Of a stretch of 64,000 bases of DNA, positions 50,940-62,164 are shown piece after piece. The notes under the pieces are model-generated. The model was not told the DNA's origin. It did no database searches and saw nothing but the letters and a program-made list of their open reading frames with translations. Location: NCBI RefSeq assembly GCF_001522545.3, contig NC_031771.1:24802847-24866846 (forward strand), read 5' to 3'. This DNA comes from Parus major. Taxonomy: Eukaryota; Chordata; Aves; Passeriformes; Paridae. The position numbers and the translations under genes are program-made. Position 1 is the first letter of the stretch, and each line of letters opens with the position of its first letter.

Positions 50940-53900
50940 GTTTTCAGGACCAGGAAAAGGCATCAATAGAACACAAAAAGCTTCCAATAGTTTGTGATAC
51001 ACGTGCTTTTGTATTTACAGTATTTCTGGTTCTTTGATGTTTAGGTTATAAAACTAAATAGGGCTTTTTTTGAATGCAAAAGGGAGAAGGTCTGAAACTT
51101 GTTTGGCAGTTTGTGGTTGACTCCCTTGTACTTGAATGAGAATCACACTTTTGCTAGCCTAAAAATGATGATGCTTTTCCACATTCTGTAACTTTAACCT
51201 ACTATGCCTGTGCAATGTGCTTTCCAGTTTGCTGGCAGCCTGTCTTACTCAGAGTAGTTGTAAACAGTGATGCTGGTATTTTTATTGGCTAATTTTACAA
51301 GCTGGCATCTGCTGTCAGCAGCTTCATGTAAACACACTCCTGCCACAGCATCTGTTCTGCTGCATATTGCCCTTACCTTAGCGCTTGCTGGAGCTGGGGA
51401 GGGAGTCATAAAGCTCCCTACTGAAAGGAGGGATGTGGTGGGAAACAGGAGCTGAATAAGACTTTCTCCTGGGACAGAGTTTCTAGAAACAGACTATTTG
51501 AGTCAATTCAAGGACACTATTTTCTAAATGGCTTTGAAACCTCTGCTTAGAGTCCAGCCCTGCTCAGCATGTGAGCAAGCACACGCTTTCCTAATCTTAG
51601 GCCAGGAAATATGACAGCTATCAGAACAGTGGATTTCTGTACTGAATGGAAGACAAAGCTTTTTGTGAATAAAACTTGACTGAAATGACATGACTGAATT
51701 GCTAGTGAATGCAATTAAACTAAGACTGATCTTCTGGAACCCAGCTATAACCTAGTTGGGTACGAGTATCAGGAGAGAACAGATCCCAGTGAAAGCAGGG
51801 ACTCTTGTGCAAGGAGCTGAATATGTACATAGAGGCCAACCTTTGCTCTCAGTGGAGACAATAAAGATAACTATGACCTGCAGTTTGCCAATAGATTCTC
51901 AAGCTATCTAGTTATAGCAATGTATATTCTGAGGCCAAGAAAAATCAGTAGCAACACCACAGAAAGTCCAACTTGCTTTGGTCTCAGGACAAAGGAGAGA
52001 CCTAGGTAAAAGCTGAATAGTTGTATGCAATACAGTATGTTATGATGTAGTACCATGTCAAGTGACCTCAGGCACCTTTTACTGTTTTTCTAAAAACTGT
52101 GTAAACACAGTTCCTTTGAGTGTCTTGAATTTATTTATTTTTTTTTTGTACTTGTCACCATTAGCTTTTTTTCCAGCATAGTACTAAGAGAGGATTCAGA
52201 TAGAGGTGCTAGAGAAATAAATTAAGGAATCAGCATTGATTTTTTTATTTTTTTTTTGAGGTGTTGAGGGCTTTTGGGTTTAGAAATTCATGTAAGGTCT
52301 CGAATCAGTCCTAAGGAAAAGGTGAGTTGCAGAATGGAGAGAGCTGTATTGATGCATAAATGTCTAGGAAGTATAGGAGTCTTTTCTCCCATGTTCAGCA
52401 GTGCCCAGGTGAGATCTCACAGCTGGTATAGCTCTCCTGTTCCACTCAGTGTGTTTTTCTGCTTCCAGGGTTTGTGGAGTGGTAAAATCCAAATACTGAA
52501 AAAGTAGCGACTAATCTAAAAATAAACTAAGCCTGTTCCATTTTCCTGGAGGTGTGGGCATACCTGCAGCAGCCTCTTCTCTGTGTATGTGACACGATGT
52601 GAATGTGCTCCCACCTTCTGAACTGGGGGCTAACTCAGACACAGAGTAGGTACCCAACACAGAGGTGCCCAGTTCCTGGGGTGGAGGTTGTGAAAAGAGT
52701 TAATGTGATGGAGTGTGTTGTAAACAAAATGGGGAGAGCCTGGTATGGAGGAAATTAATATGCAACACCCACAAGCAACAAAGCAGAAGAGAACAGAGGT
52801 TTAGCTGCTACACCGTGCACAGAATTTTAGTATATACTGAGCTTTTGTGCAGATGCTTGTGCTGGCCAGGGGATAATGACTGGTGCAAATCCCTGTAGTT
52901 CTGAGATGCTCTTATTTTCTGTATAGTTGTCATTTGGTTAGAGGGACTTGACCAGAAAGGAGGGGCTGTGGATTTGATGCTTCCCTCAAAACACAGAAAA
53001 AGCTTATTTAGTATTGAAATGTTTGTTTGGAATAATTCTATTTGAATTGGTTCAGAAATATGAAGCATAAATGGTCAACCATTTAGGTTAACAAGATAGA
53101 GAGGTAGATTTGCATCTCCTCTGGACTAGACTCTTCTCTTTCCTGTAAATGCTTATTTATCTTTCTATTCTGTGGACAGTCATGTTTGTCACTTGAAATA
53201 TGACAAGCTAACTTGTCATACTTAAACACAACTTGCTTGTTAGTGTCAAAGTGTTTCTGAGCAGAATCAGCAAGAAGCCCCCAAGGATATGATATTTTTT
53301 TAATTTATTGTTACATTGAGATTTGTAAGAGGTCTGGATACTGTGAATACAAAATGGAAGTGAATATACTGGTTCTTGATGCAACTTCTTTAAATACACT
53401 GATCCTGGAATCAGGACAATGTGTGCCTGAGATGGGATATGTTTTGAGAAGGCTTTTGCTCAGTGAGTAGTTCTTGGGTATGGATAAGGCACTGTCCTCA
53501 TTAAGGATGAGTTCTCAGTAAATCTTTATGTGCAAGGCCTGAATACTGTTTTCTGCTCACTTCCCTATGTCTAAAGACTTCACTGTCTAAGGAAGCTATG
53601 CAATCAGTGCATCTGTAATTGTTTTATTAAAGTTTAAATAAAACTTTAAAGTTTACACCAGGTTCAGTATTTCCTGAAGTAAATATCTTTGGGTGACTAT
53701 GGCACTCTGGGTAAAATGTCTATTATGTGTCTTAGACCAGAGACACATTATAAATTCACATTACAAAGTATTGTGCTTTAGGCTATAGCTGTAATCTGAT
53801 TGCCACTCCTTTCTCGGCTTGCTGTGCATGTGTCCCATCTCCTTCACCTCCTGATTGAATGAAATTGTAATCACCTACTCTTCTATTTAGCTGGGGGCAG

Positions 53901-54450
53901 AATTAGAGGCAGAAAATGGAGGCAGCCAGAAGTGTCTGGGACAGCACCTGCAGGGTGAACTGAGTGGAGATTGAGCAAAGGTGGCACAGCCCAGATCTCA
54001 CAAGAGACAGAAAGGGGAGTAATGTTTAGAGAGCAAGGAGAAGAAGTGGCTATAAAAGAGAAATAACAGGAAATAAGCTGCCAGTTCTCATTTATAGGCA
54101 TGTCATGATGTATGGTGTATTTACACCTCAGTACTGTCCAGTAATACCTCAGTGAAATCTGTGAGGAATACAAACATTGTCTGCAACAGACACAGAGATG
54201 ATGTGACAAAAGCCAATGTCCTACTGGAATTGGATCTAGCGAGGGATATCAGAGGTCATAAAAAGGGCTGGCTTTTATGAGGAGCTGGGTGACAAGTAGG
54301 GATGGACAATGGCTATCTTGAAAGGCAGTCATGCTTGAAAGAGGAGGCAAAGGATGTGTTGCAAGGGAAGGGTGTACTCAGCAGAATAGGGAGGTGAATT
54401 GAGGCACACCAGTGATTGCAAGTATTGGACTTGGCTTGTCAGGATATTGC
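50940..54450. other. Intergenic, no gene recognised
   Basis: AT-rich sequence with T-rich runs at about 52136-52148 and 52240-52257. Composition on this side has more T-rich + strand tracts than the left half of the window. No supported feature. Confidence 0.5.
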
Positions 54451-54517
54451 TTAGAATCTCAGAATATTCTGAGTTGGAAGGGGCCACAAGGATCATTCAA
54501 GACCAACTCCTGACCCT
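54451..54517 (-). mobile_element. CR1 LINE 3' end, first half of a split copy
   Basis: 'ATCTCAGAATATTCTGAGTT', 'GGAAGGGGCCACAAGGATCA' and 'GACCAACTCCTGACCCT' are the inverted CR1 3' terminus. The match stops at ACCCT (54513-54517) and resumes at 55727, so this is the left part of a copy broken by an insertion. Confidence 0.78.
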
Positions 54518-54775
54518 TATCTTCCTTTATTGAAGAATACTTTTGGTCCAGGAAGCTTGGTTTGTAAGCTGTAGTGTCAGCTGCAGATTGAGCTCAGGGT
54601 GGGCAGGAGCCCCAGGCAAGAGGTCCTGAGCTGGTGCTAACCTTTTGCACAGCAAAGGGCATGGGGACCTGTGGCTCAGCCAGGTGACCAGACACTCAGA
54701 GACACAGCAGGAGCTGGTGTCTGAGGAGGAAGAGCTGAGACTGTGAGGGTGTAAAAGCCTCAGGGGTTGCATTGT

Positions 54776-55368
54776 TGGGGGTCCTTCTTGGAGGCACCAG
54801 CTCCAGGTGTTTCTGTGTTATACTGATGCCTTGAGAAGGCTGACCTGGAACAGAGACTAGACAGAGCTAAGAGAATAAAGCAGGTATTTATTAAACGGCC
54901 TTAAAGGACACACCTTGGGCACTACAAGAGCCTGGCCAGGCTCTACTACACCCAAGATGGACCCAAAATGGTCACAAAGATGGATGACCGGTCATGAGGT
55001 CTCACACTTTTATAAGTTTTGGTCCATCTGCATATTGGGGTTAATTGTCCAATAATAGCTTTAGGTTATGGAGTCCCCTGCTTCTTGTTTGCTCTTCTTC
55101 AGTTCCCTGTTGTTTATACCTTCATTTATACCTCGTTTATTTATTTATACCCTGTTGTTTATACCTTTTGGCCTGAAGTTTGTAAAGGTTGTCCTTGGTC
55201 TCAAGCTGGAAAATGATTGTTTTGTCTACCTACCCCGTGATGAGAACCTACTAACACTTAATATGAAGCTCAGAGCTACACCCCTAGGCAGCACAGAATC
55301 TGAAAAATATGAAAGCTAAAACTTAAGGCATCATTTCCCTCCTTAGGAGGCTTGATAAGGCCTTTACA
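54776..55368 (-). mobile_element. Solo LTR of an avian endogenous retrovirus, - orientation
   Basis: 593 bp starting TGGGGGTCC and ending CCTTTACA on the + strand, flanked by identical TTGT copies at 54772-54775 and 55369-55372. Read on the minus strand it has a TATAAAAG box (55014-55007) and, about 115 bases later, AATAAA (54892-54887), in the U3-R-U5 order expected of an LTR. A 4-bp duplication is typical of gamma-type (ERV1) elements. No internal viral genes remain, so it arose by LTR-LTR recombination. It contains a small internal duplication (CCCTGTTGTTTATACCTT at 55105-55122 and 55150-55167). Confidence 0.75.
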
Positions 55369-55389
55369 TTGTTGAGCCTCTATTCTAAA

Positions 55390-55475
55390 TATCTACTAAT
55401 AATAGGTATTTAATAACAGGTAAGTATCTAACAATAGTAAATAACTAACTATAGTAAACATCTAACAACAGTAAA
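55390..55475. repeat. 17-bp tandem repeat, ~5 units
   Basis: Units of 17 bases, TATCTAACAATAGTAAA (55425-55441), TAACTAACTATAGTAAA (55442-55458) and CATCTAACAACAGTAAA (55459-55475), preceded by two more diverged units from about 55390. It lies in the unassigned insertion just beside the solo LTR. Confidence 0.7.
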
Positions 55476-55726
55476 CTGTGCCATGAGTAAATGGCTTTAT
55501 GTAATGAGACATCTGAGACTGGGATGGGAAAACCAAGGTCAAGCCAGTAAGGAAACCTGATCTGACAGTGTATGAATGGGGTGTGCAGGGAGTTGAGCGG
55601 GGCACCTGTTGGGTCACTGGAGCCAAACACCATGAAGAGGCTTCCATTCCAGCACTTAAAATGTCTGGTAGTGAGAGTGTGACCACCAGAGTCCCAGGAA
55701 TAGTCAGACAGGAAAGTTTCCTTAAC

Positions 55727-55945
55727 ACCCTGCACAGGACAATCCCAAGAATGTGCCTGACAGAGTTGTCCAGGTTTGGTGCTGTGACCACATGTCTGGG
55801 GAGATGTTCCAGTGCCCAACCGCCCTCTGGGTGAAGAATGCTTAACATCAAACCTAAATCTCCCCTGACACAACTTCAGGCCATTCCCTCGTGTCATGTC
55901 ACTGGTCACCAGAGAGAAGAGATCAGTGCCTGGCTTGTTAAACCA
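55727..55945 (-). mobile_element. CR1 LINE, second half of the split copy
   Basis: Resumes with 'ACCCTGCACAGGACAATCCC', then 'TTTGGTGCTGTGACCAC', 'GTTCCAGTGCCCAACCGCCC', 'TCTGGGTGAAGAATG' and 'CACTGGTCACCAGAGAGAAG'. This is the inverted CR1 sequence that directly follows the 54451-54517 segment in the family consensus as I recall it. On the minus strand it encodes RGNGLKL-QGRFRFDV, the CR1 ORF2 C-terminal region. Confidence 0.85.
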
Positions 55946-57454
55946 CATTGACAACAAACATTAATAAAAAAGTGCTACTGGAATAGTCACGGTGCAAGAG
56001 TCAGGCCAGCTGATGATCCCTTTCAGCCTCACCTCAGGTCTGATGCTGACCCTTTAAAGCACATCTTTAAAAGGGTATTATTTGCATCTTGAGACCATGT
56101 CACTGAGTGTTGAAAAAAGAGTTATTCTCAGCTGAGAAACAGCTTCCTTGGGATCATGCAGGGTGTCTGTGTTGAAAGCAAAACTTACAGCAATACACCT
56201 GAGTCTTATAGCTTGATTGCAATACCAAATAATTTCTCCAGTTCTTCTGGTGTGGACACTTTTTCTTGTAACGAGCAGAAGTCTGTCTGGAAGACTTGGT
56301 CCTTTATGGTAGGTAAACCCTCAATTTGGGAAGGTCATGTCTGAAAGTTGATGGCTGGATTTCTTCCTTTTTTTTCAATTTTTAAAAACCTAGCACAGGT
56401 AAGTTCTTTTCAGTCGTATCTTGTTCATGATTCTTGGGTGGGATAAGGAAAGAAACACTGAAAGCTAAGAGTGACAGTAGGAAACACGTGGTATGTCACT
56501 GTGCAATATTTGTGTCAGAATTTGTCACATGAAACAAGTCTGTCCCCGAAAGGTGGCATTGATCCTACTTTATCATTCTGTTGTTTAAAAATTACTTATC
56601 AGAGCACATGCCAGAAAATTTTTTATACTTACTGAAGTAGTTCTCTGAGTAGACACAGGAGTTTTGCAAGTGAAATATTTCTGAGTTTGTTATGGAAGGC
56701 TTACCTAAAGGCACAACTTGAGCTCTGCAAAGGAAGGAGAGAAATAAATATGCTCCTGCATTTCACAAACAGTTGCAATTAACTGATGGAAAGGACTCAA
56801 AGACGATAGCTGTGATTCAGATGGCATCTCCGAAGAACACAAATTAGTGTGTTGGCAGCTGAAATTGCTAAGCATTTGCAGGAATTTGAGATATGATGTG
56901 ATTGACAATGATGTGATTTATTTAGGAAATCATTAGGGTTAGATTGAAATAAAGAAGTCAGTATCAAACAGTTCTGCTTGGAGGAGAGAGGTGAGATTAA
57001 AAGGATATGCCTTCCTCAAACAAGAGGAAAATAGACATTGTTGGCCTCAGTGTGGAATGCATGGCAGTAGCTCAAGCTAATGAAACTAGTCTGCCTATAA
57101 TCAAAGAAATTCAGGGTAGCCATCCAGCCTGCCCTTAGAAATTAAGGAAGGCATTATTGACCTTATGAAACATAGTTCAGAAAGGAACTGAGTTCTGGAC
57201 AGTACTGTATGCAGGAGATTACTATAGTTCACTATTAAATGATATACTGAATTTCATCATTATATCCATTATTGTATTTGTACCTTGAAAGAATGTGCAT
57301 TTAATGAGTGAAGTGCTGAATGTGAACCCTACAGTAATGTCTACATTTGATAGCATAGATCCTGATCAAAAATGACATGCTGGAAAAGGAAAAGTGAGAA
57401 TGAAAAGCAAATGGATGCTCTAATAGCTTTTCAACTTGATTCAGGTCTGCCACA

Positions 57455-57495
57455 CACCTTCTGTGTGACCTTGAGCAAGTTACTCAAGGGCTAGA
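57455..57495 (+). mobile_element. MIR-like ancient SINE core fragment
   Basis: 'CTGTGTGACCTTGAGCAAGT' followed by TACTCAAGG closely follows the MIR core (TGTGTGACCTTGGGCAAGTCACT). MIR and related CORE-SINEs predate the bird-mammal split and persist as short, diverged pieces in birds. The flanks are too diverged to extend it. Confidence 0.5.
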
Positions 57496-58049
57496 CTTTC
57501 ACAGAGCACTTTGGTACTTGCAAATGCACCCAAGTCACTGGCAAAAGCTTGTGCAGTGTCTGCCACAGCTCATGACTGAGTGTCCTGAGGAGATAAGCCA
57601 GTTCCTTTTAATATCTGCTGATTCTTATTCTGATAGAAGAATAAGATAATTTCATTAGTATTTAGAGAACATTGTTGCAGATCTAGAGAAGCCATAATCA
57701 ATTCAGTAATGTTTATCTGAATCTTTAACATCTCCTTTGCTTCAGTCTATCTGTGCAGGAGTAGTAATGCTCCTCTTCCTCACAGGGGTGGGTTGGGAAG
57801 ACTGGCTCAGGAGTGTGAGGTGCAGAGCTACTGCAGTTAATGGATGCATGTAAATAGGTTATGATGAGAAATGTGGAAGCAAGTCCATTATTAAATTTAT
57901 ACAGGGCTAACAGTGTAATCAAATTAGCCTTTGCACTTTCTCCTGTGCTCCACTTTCTGCATTAGAAAATCTCCATAAATCTCTGCAAAGCCATTTCATT
58001 TGTTCCCTTTAATGCTCTCCTCTGGTGTGATGCAAAGAAACACCTCAAT

Positions 58050-58420
58050 ACTCGCTAAGTAGCGAGTGGGCTGCAAGCGGTGCCAGCTGCGTCCGCTCCT
58101 CTTGGTGCTCACAAGTGTGTACTCCCATGTCTGACCCGGATTGTTCTGCTGATCAATCTAATCCGCCTTGGCACGTGAAGAGATGTGCACTGTCCCCTCC
58201 ACGACAGGGAACATGCCTGCAGTGGTCTGCTAAGGCCTGGGATCTGGCTCCACGGGATCACTGTAAGGCAGTCAGCGGGAAGCAGTGACACGGCATTTGC
58301 AAAGGGGAGAGCGTGCTGCCAGGTCATGGGCTTTTGGAAGGACTCTTATCAGGACCGAGGGCTGATGATGAAGCACTCCACAAGAAAATGCCAGGCTGAA
58401 ATGTCATGCTTTCTCCAGGA
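58050..58420. promoter_or_regulatory. CpG-containing, GC-richer candidate regulatory segment upstream of EPHA5
   Basis: About a dozen CG dinucleotides in 370 bases, in a flank that is otherwise CpG-poor. It contains a perfect 7-bp stem hairpin (ACTCGCT/AGCGAGT, 58050-58067), a CACGTG E-box (58172-58177) and TAATCC, an OTX/bicoid-type site (58159-58164). No repeat match and no ORF with a recognisable product. It could be a small regulatory island or an unrecognised repeat. Confidence 0.35.
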
Positions 58421-61400
58421 CTTTTCTGACTGAAACAAATATTCACATGTTTCTCCCATGTATTTTCACGGGTTTGGATCTAATTTCAGGCTGTAAATGA
58501 AGTGAGCAGATTTTCCTCAGTGCACAGTTGCCAACAGCTCCTGTGTCTTGTGGGGGTGGCAAAAGATAAATTGGTGCTGAGACCAAACAAGTGGCTGGGT
58601 TGTGAACTTGCACAGGCAATGCTTTATTTACCACTTGCTGATTTTTCTTCATGCAAATTGCCAGTTTGGTAGTGAACATCTTTCTCTGCGCTGCAGTGTG
58701 AAGATTTCTGCAGCCCGAGGGGCACAGTCACAGACTCCTCTGGCCAAGGGTGGCCCACCTGCACTGGCTCTGTAACATTCCTGTCCCCACTGGCTCCTGG
58801 CACTGATTTGCCTCTTGTCCACTGGGGCCCTGAATGTTGATTTTTGCAGCCTGAAAAGGCTGCTCTGGTGTGTGTTGAACAACAGCCATTTTGTGTTCAA
58901 ATTGTAGTTGCAGTCATGGTACTAATCCAAATATATCTACTATGCAAAGCTGCTTAGCTGCTCCTGGATTGCTTTTTCTTTTAATATGCATCTAGTTTTT
59001 GAACAGAAGGTAATTCTTCTGTTTCAAAGAGCTTGTGGGAGAAAAACAAAAAACAACAACAACAAAATTACTAGATTTCATTAAGGTATTCCTTAAAGGT
59101 GTCATCTTCTCTTACTCTTGAAAGAAAAGGACTTTTCAGAGGAAAATGGAAATGCTTATATACCTAACTAATTAAACAGTTTGCCACATTACAGTGGGTC
59201 TATTCCATTTTTGCAATGAAGATGTGGCTTTAGTCTGATTGTTTATACTTAAAGTATGAAATTGAATCTTTTCTCAGATGAAGGCCCTGTTGAATATGGA
59301 GATGCAATAAGTATTTTGCCCTTACACTTCAGTAAAGGATAATGATATAGGGAATAGATTTGGCTGGCAGTTTTTGGTTGCTGAAATAATCTAAAGGATA
59401 GACTCATTTATTTTTCAAGTGTATTCTGTTGATGATAGGATAAACAGCACGCTAATGAAATGAATTGGCAATGCAGAATTAGAAGCCAGTCAGAACACAG
59501 AAGTTGTATGAAGGGAACTACCTACACAGGAGAGAAATAAAACTTGGAAAAATGAGCTTTTGCATATCTAAGTGAAATAATCAGAAATGCACTAACTCCA
59601 AAGATGCCAGGTTTAATAAATAGTTTAAAACACATGTAATAGCTGACAGCAAATGAGATATGAAGTGGCAAGTTACACAGGGCAAAGCTGTCATTTCAGT
59701 TTCAGACTCTATATTCAAAAGCATTTTAGAGACAGTTGTTTATTATGGCACTAGTATGATTACGCTTCTGAGCAAAATGTTATGATGGGGATGTTGGGAA
59801 AACTGGAGGGACTTTGTAGAATAACAGCATTACTATTGCTCAATGGGAATGACTCATGAGAAAAAGATATAAAGGATATAGATCTTAACTGAGTGATGAT
59901 TAAGAGGAAATGCTGTTTGCATAGGTGAAAAGACAAATGTAAGGGGCAGGAAAAAGTTAATGAGATGCAGAAATAAAAATTTGAAACCAAGACAAAATAA
60001 AGGCTGGATATGGGGAGAAATGGCATGATTCTGAGATGGTTTAGGTCCCTGAGTAGTTTGCCAGGTAACCAACCCCTCGTGATTTCTACAGTGAATTTGC
60101 TCAAAGCAATAGAAGATACACTCTTTGATGGGAAATTGGAAGGAATCCCATCAGATTGTCCAGCTTCTCTCTGATTACCCATCAAGGCTAGCTGGGATGC
60201 TGCAGCACTTTGCTAGAATTTCTGTCCTCTCTTTAAAAGCCTGCTGGGTACACTGATGAGGCAAAATCTGGGGAGGGGAGGGGGGTTGCCTGCTGCAGAT
60301 TACTAATAAGATTGGTCTCAAAACCAGGAGGAGAATTTTAGAAGACTGAGACACCAGCAGATAGGATTCATTATAAGATGCATAAAATTGCAAAACACAA
60401 TTGGGAAACAAGTCAATACTTTCTTTATAAGGCAGCATTTCCTTTTTTATCAGTACTCAATGATGTCCAGTGAGATGAGGTGGAATACTCTTGCTGTGCC
60501 ACAGCCAGGGTGGGGAACAAAACAAATGTCATGGACTAGGAGGTTGTTTCCTGTAAGATAAAAAGAGCAGCTAGAATGAAGCCTAGAGCATGGTGGCTGG
60601 CTATTCTTAAATAGCTTATGAATCATACGAAGCTCATCTCAGTGTTTCCTAGAAAATTAAGATGTCACTAACATATCATCTGAAATGCCTCTAAATTATA
60701 AGTCTGGCAGTCCAAACAGCAGTTAGTGACTGTCAAACAGCATTGAAAATCAGGAGCACACAGCAATTTGACATGAGATTCTGTTAAGAGACTTGACTAG
60801 CTACAGCAGCCTTGCCCCTCGTCCAGCAGAGGTGCCCATCCAGCTTCCCATTTTATTTCTTCTTTACCATCTGATCGTTTTTACTGTGCTAGCATGGTGT
60901 CACTTTCTTTTTTCTTTTCCCCCTGCATTGCCCTGATTTCTGGATGGCAAATCCCTAGAAATTATTATACCCCATGGTGCTACTCCCCTCCTTAATCTGA
61001 TGCAAGACTGGGGTCAGACATTCTCAGCTGTGATTTATTCTAGCTGAGGATCCAGCCATGCGCCAGGGGCAGTGTGATAGCAAACCTCCTTTCGAACTTC
61101 GGACTAGGAGGGTATTCAAATAGCAAAGATCTGAGGCAGTGCTGTGAAGAGATGCATGCCACACTTCACATCTGGCTGGCAACTCTACAGTTGTACCTCA
61201 TGTAAAGTAACAGTCCTTGCCTTGTCCTCCTGGTGGCAGTAAAAATGTTAAATAGCTTGAGGAAGAAAATCGTCTTGCAACAGGAGCCAACACTTTTGAA
61301 AATAATACGTGTGAACAGCTTAGGACAATGCTTATGGAAATAGCAGAGGTGTACATATGGTGTGAAGACCCAGAGAAATACACTGTCCTGCTAACAAGGA

Positions 61401-61890
61401 ATAAAAGATGAGTAATGTCAGCGTAGAGAGCTATGTTATTTGAAGTTCCCCAGTTGAAAACTATTTGTCCTCTTTAAGTTGGCTGTGGGGATTGTATATT
61501 TTTAATTGCAGCTTGCTTGGAACCCTAGTCCTGAACGTTCCATCTTGGGGAGAAGGCGAGCCTTTTGCAGGTGCTCAACCTTTGGTTAACTTTCTTATAA
61601 TATAAATCAACAGGAGTGAAATGGAGGAGGCAGCACGAGATGAGCAGGGCTCTGGTTAACCTTGACTTGCTGCTTAGGCACTCGCAAGGCTGGCTTTGGT
61701 CTTTATTGGCTCATCTGGATGAGGTTCCCTCAAGAGAGGAACCAGTGTGAGCGAATAAACCTCCTAGGATTATTTTGGGGATTATATTTTTTTAGGGAGA
61801 TGGCCTGGGTGATAACCAGGATTCTGAGAGGTAAAAACATCTCAGTGTAGAAATGTTTGAACAATACTCGCGGGCACATAGTGTGATTCT

Positions 61891-61975
61891 TGGGAACGGT
61901 CCTGTGCAGGGCTAGGAGTTGGACTTGATTATCCTTGCGGGTCTTTTCCAATTCAGCATATTCTGTGATTCTCTA
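61891..61975 (+). mobile_element. CR1 LINE 3' end, + orientation
   Basis: Matches the CR1 3' terminal pattern: a 'CCTGTGCAGGGC' block, then 'GGAGTTGGACTTGATTATCC', a 'GTCTTTTCCAATTCAGCATA' block and the terminal 'TTCTGTGATTCTCTA' octamer-like repeats. It is a severely 5'-truncated copy, as is usual for CR1. It sits about 0.2-0.3 kb upstream of the EPHA5 CpG island. Confidence 0.8.
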
Positions 61976-62164
61976 AGACTAGCTGTGCTGGATTCAGAGC
62001 TGTGCTCTGGTGGTGGTTTGAGGTAAAATACACCTGAAACTCGCCTTTCTATCGGCTGCATTACGGAGTTCGTGGCATTTTTGCTTACCTGGCCAAGGGT
62101 GAGCCTTCCTCTCAGGCTTCCCAGCCTTGTGACATCTCGGCTTACCCTGCCCTAGGCCGGGATG
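61976..62164. other. Non-repetitive spacer between CR1 and CpG island
   Basis: Unique-looking sequence with a gradually rising GC level. It could contain part of the proximal EPHA5 promoter. No recognisable element. Confidence 0.4.

Larger units (their letters stand above)
54518..55726. mobile_element. Composite insertion that splits a CR1 copy
   Basis: 1209 bp between two halves of one CR1 element, bounded by ACCCT at 54513-54517 and 55727-55731, a putative 5-bp target duplication. It consists of an unassigned ~0.6 kb sequence (54518-54775 and 55369-55726) itself interrupted by a solo LTR (54776-55368). On the minus strand the unassigned part ends with AATAAAGGAAGATA, so it may carry a polyadenylation signal. 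It also includes a 17-bp tandem repeat. I do not recognise its family. Confidence 0.5.
55946..61890. other. Distal EPHA5 upstream flank, no gene recognised
   Basis: Nearly 6 kb of mostly unique DNA. It holds a MIR-like SINE core (57455-57495), a CpG-containing segment (58050-58420), an AAC-rich stretch near 59040 and a G-rich tract (60270-60285). Enhancers of EPHA5 could lie here; nothing in the sequence proves it. Confidence 0.5.

Noticed and set aside
55445..55957. 170- and 129-codon minus-strand ORFs
   Set aside because: The longer one fuses the CR1 ORF2 tail with the unassigned insertion by chance read-through. Two frames being open together argues against selection on either.
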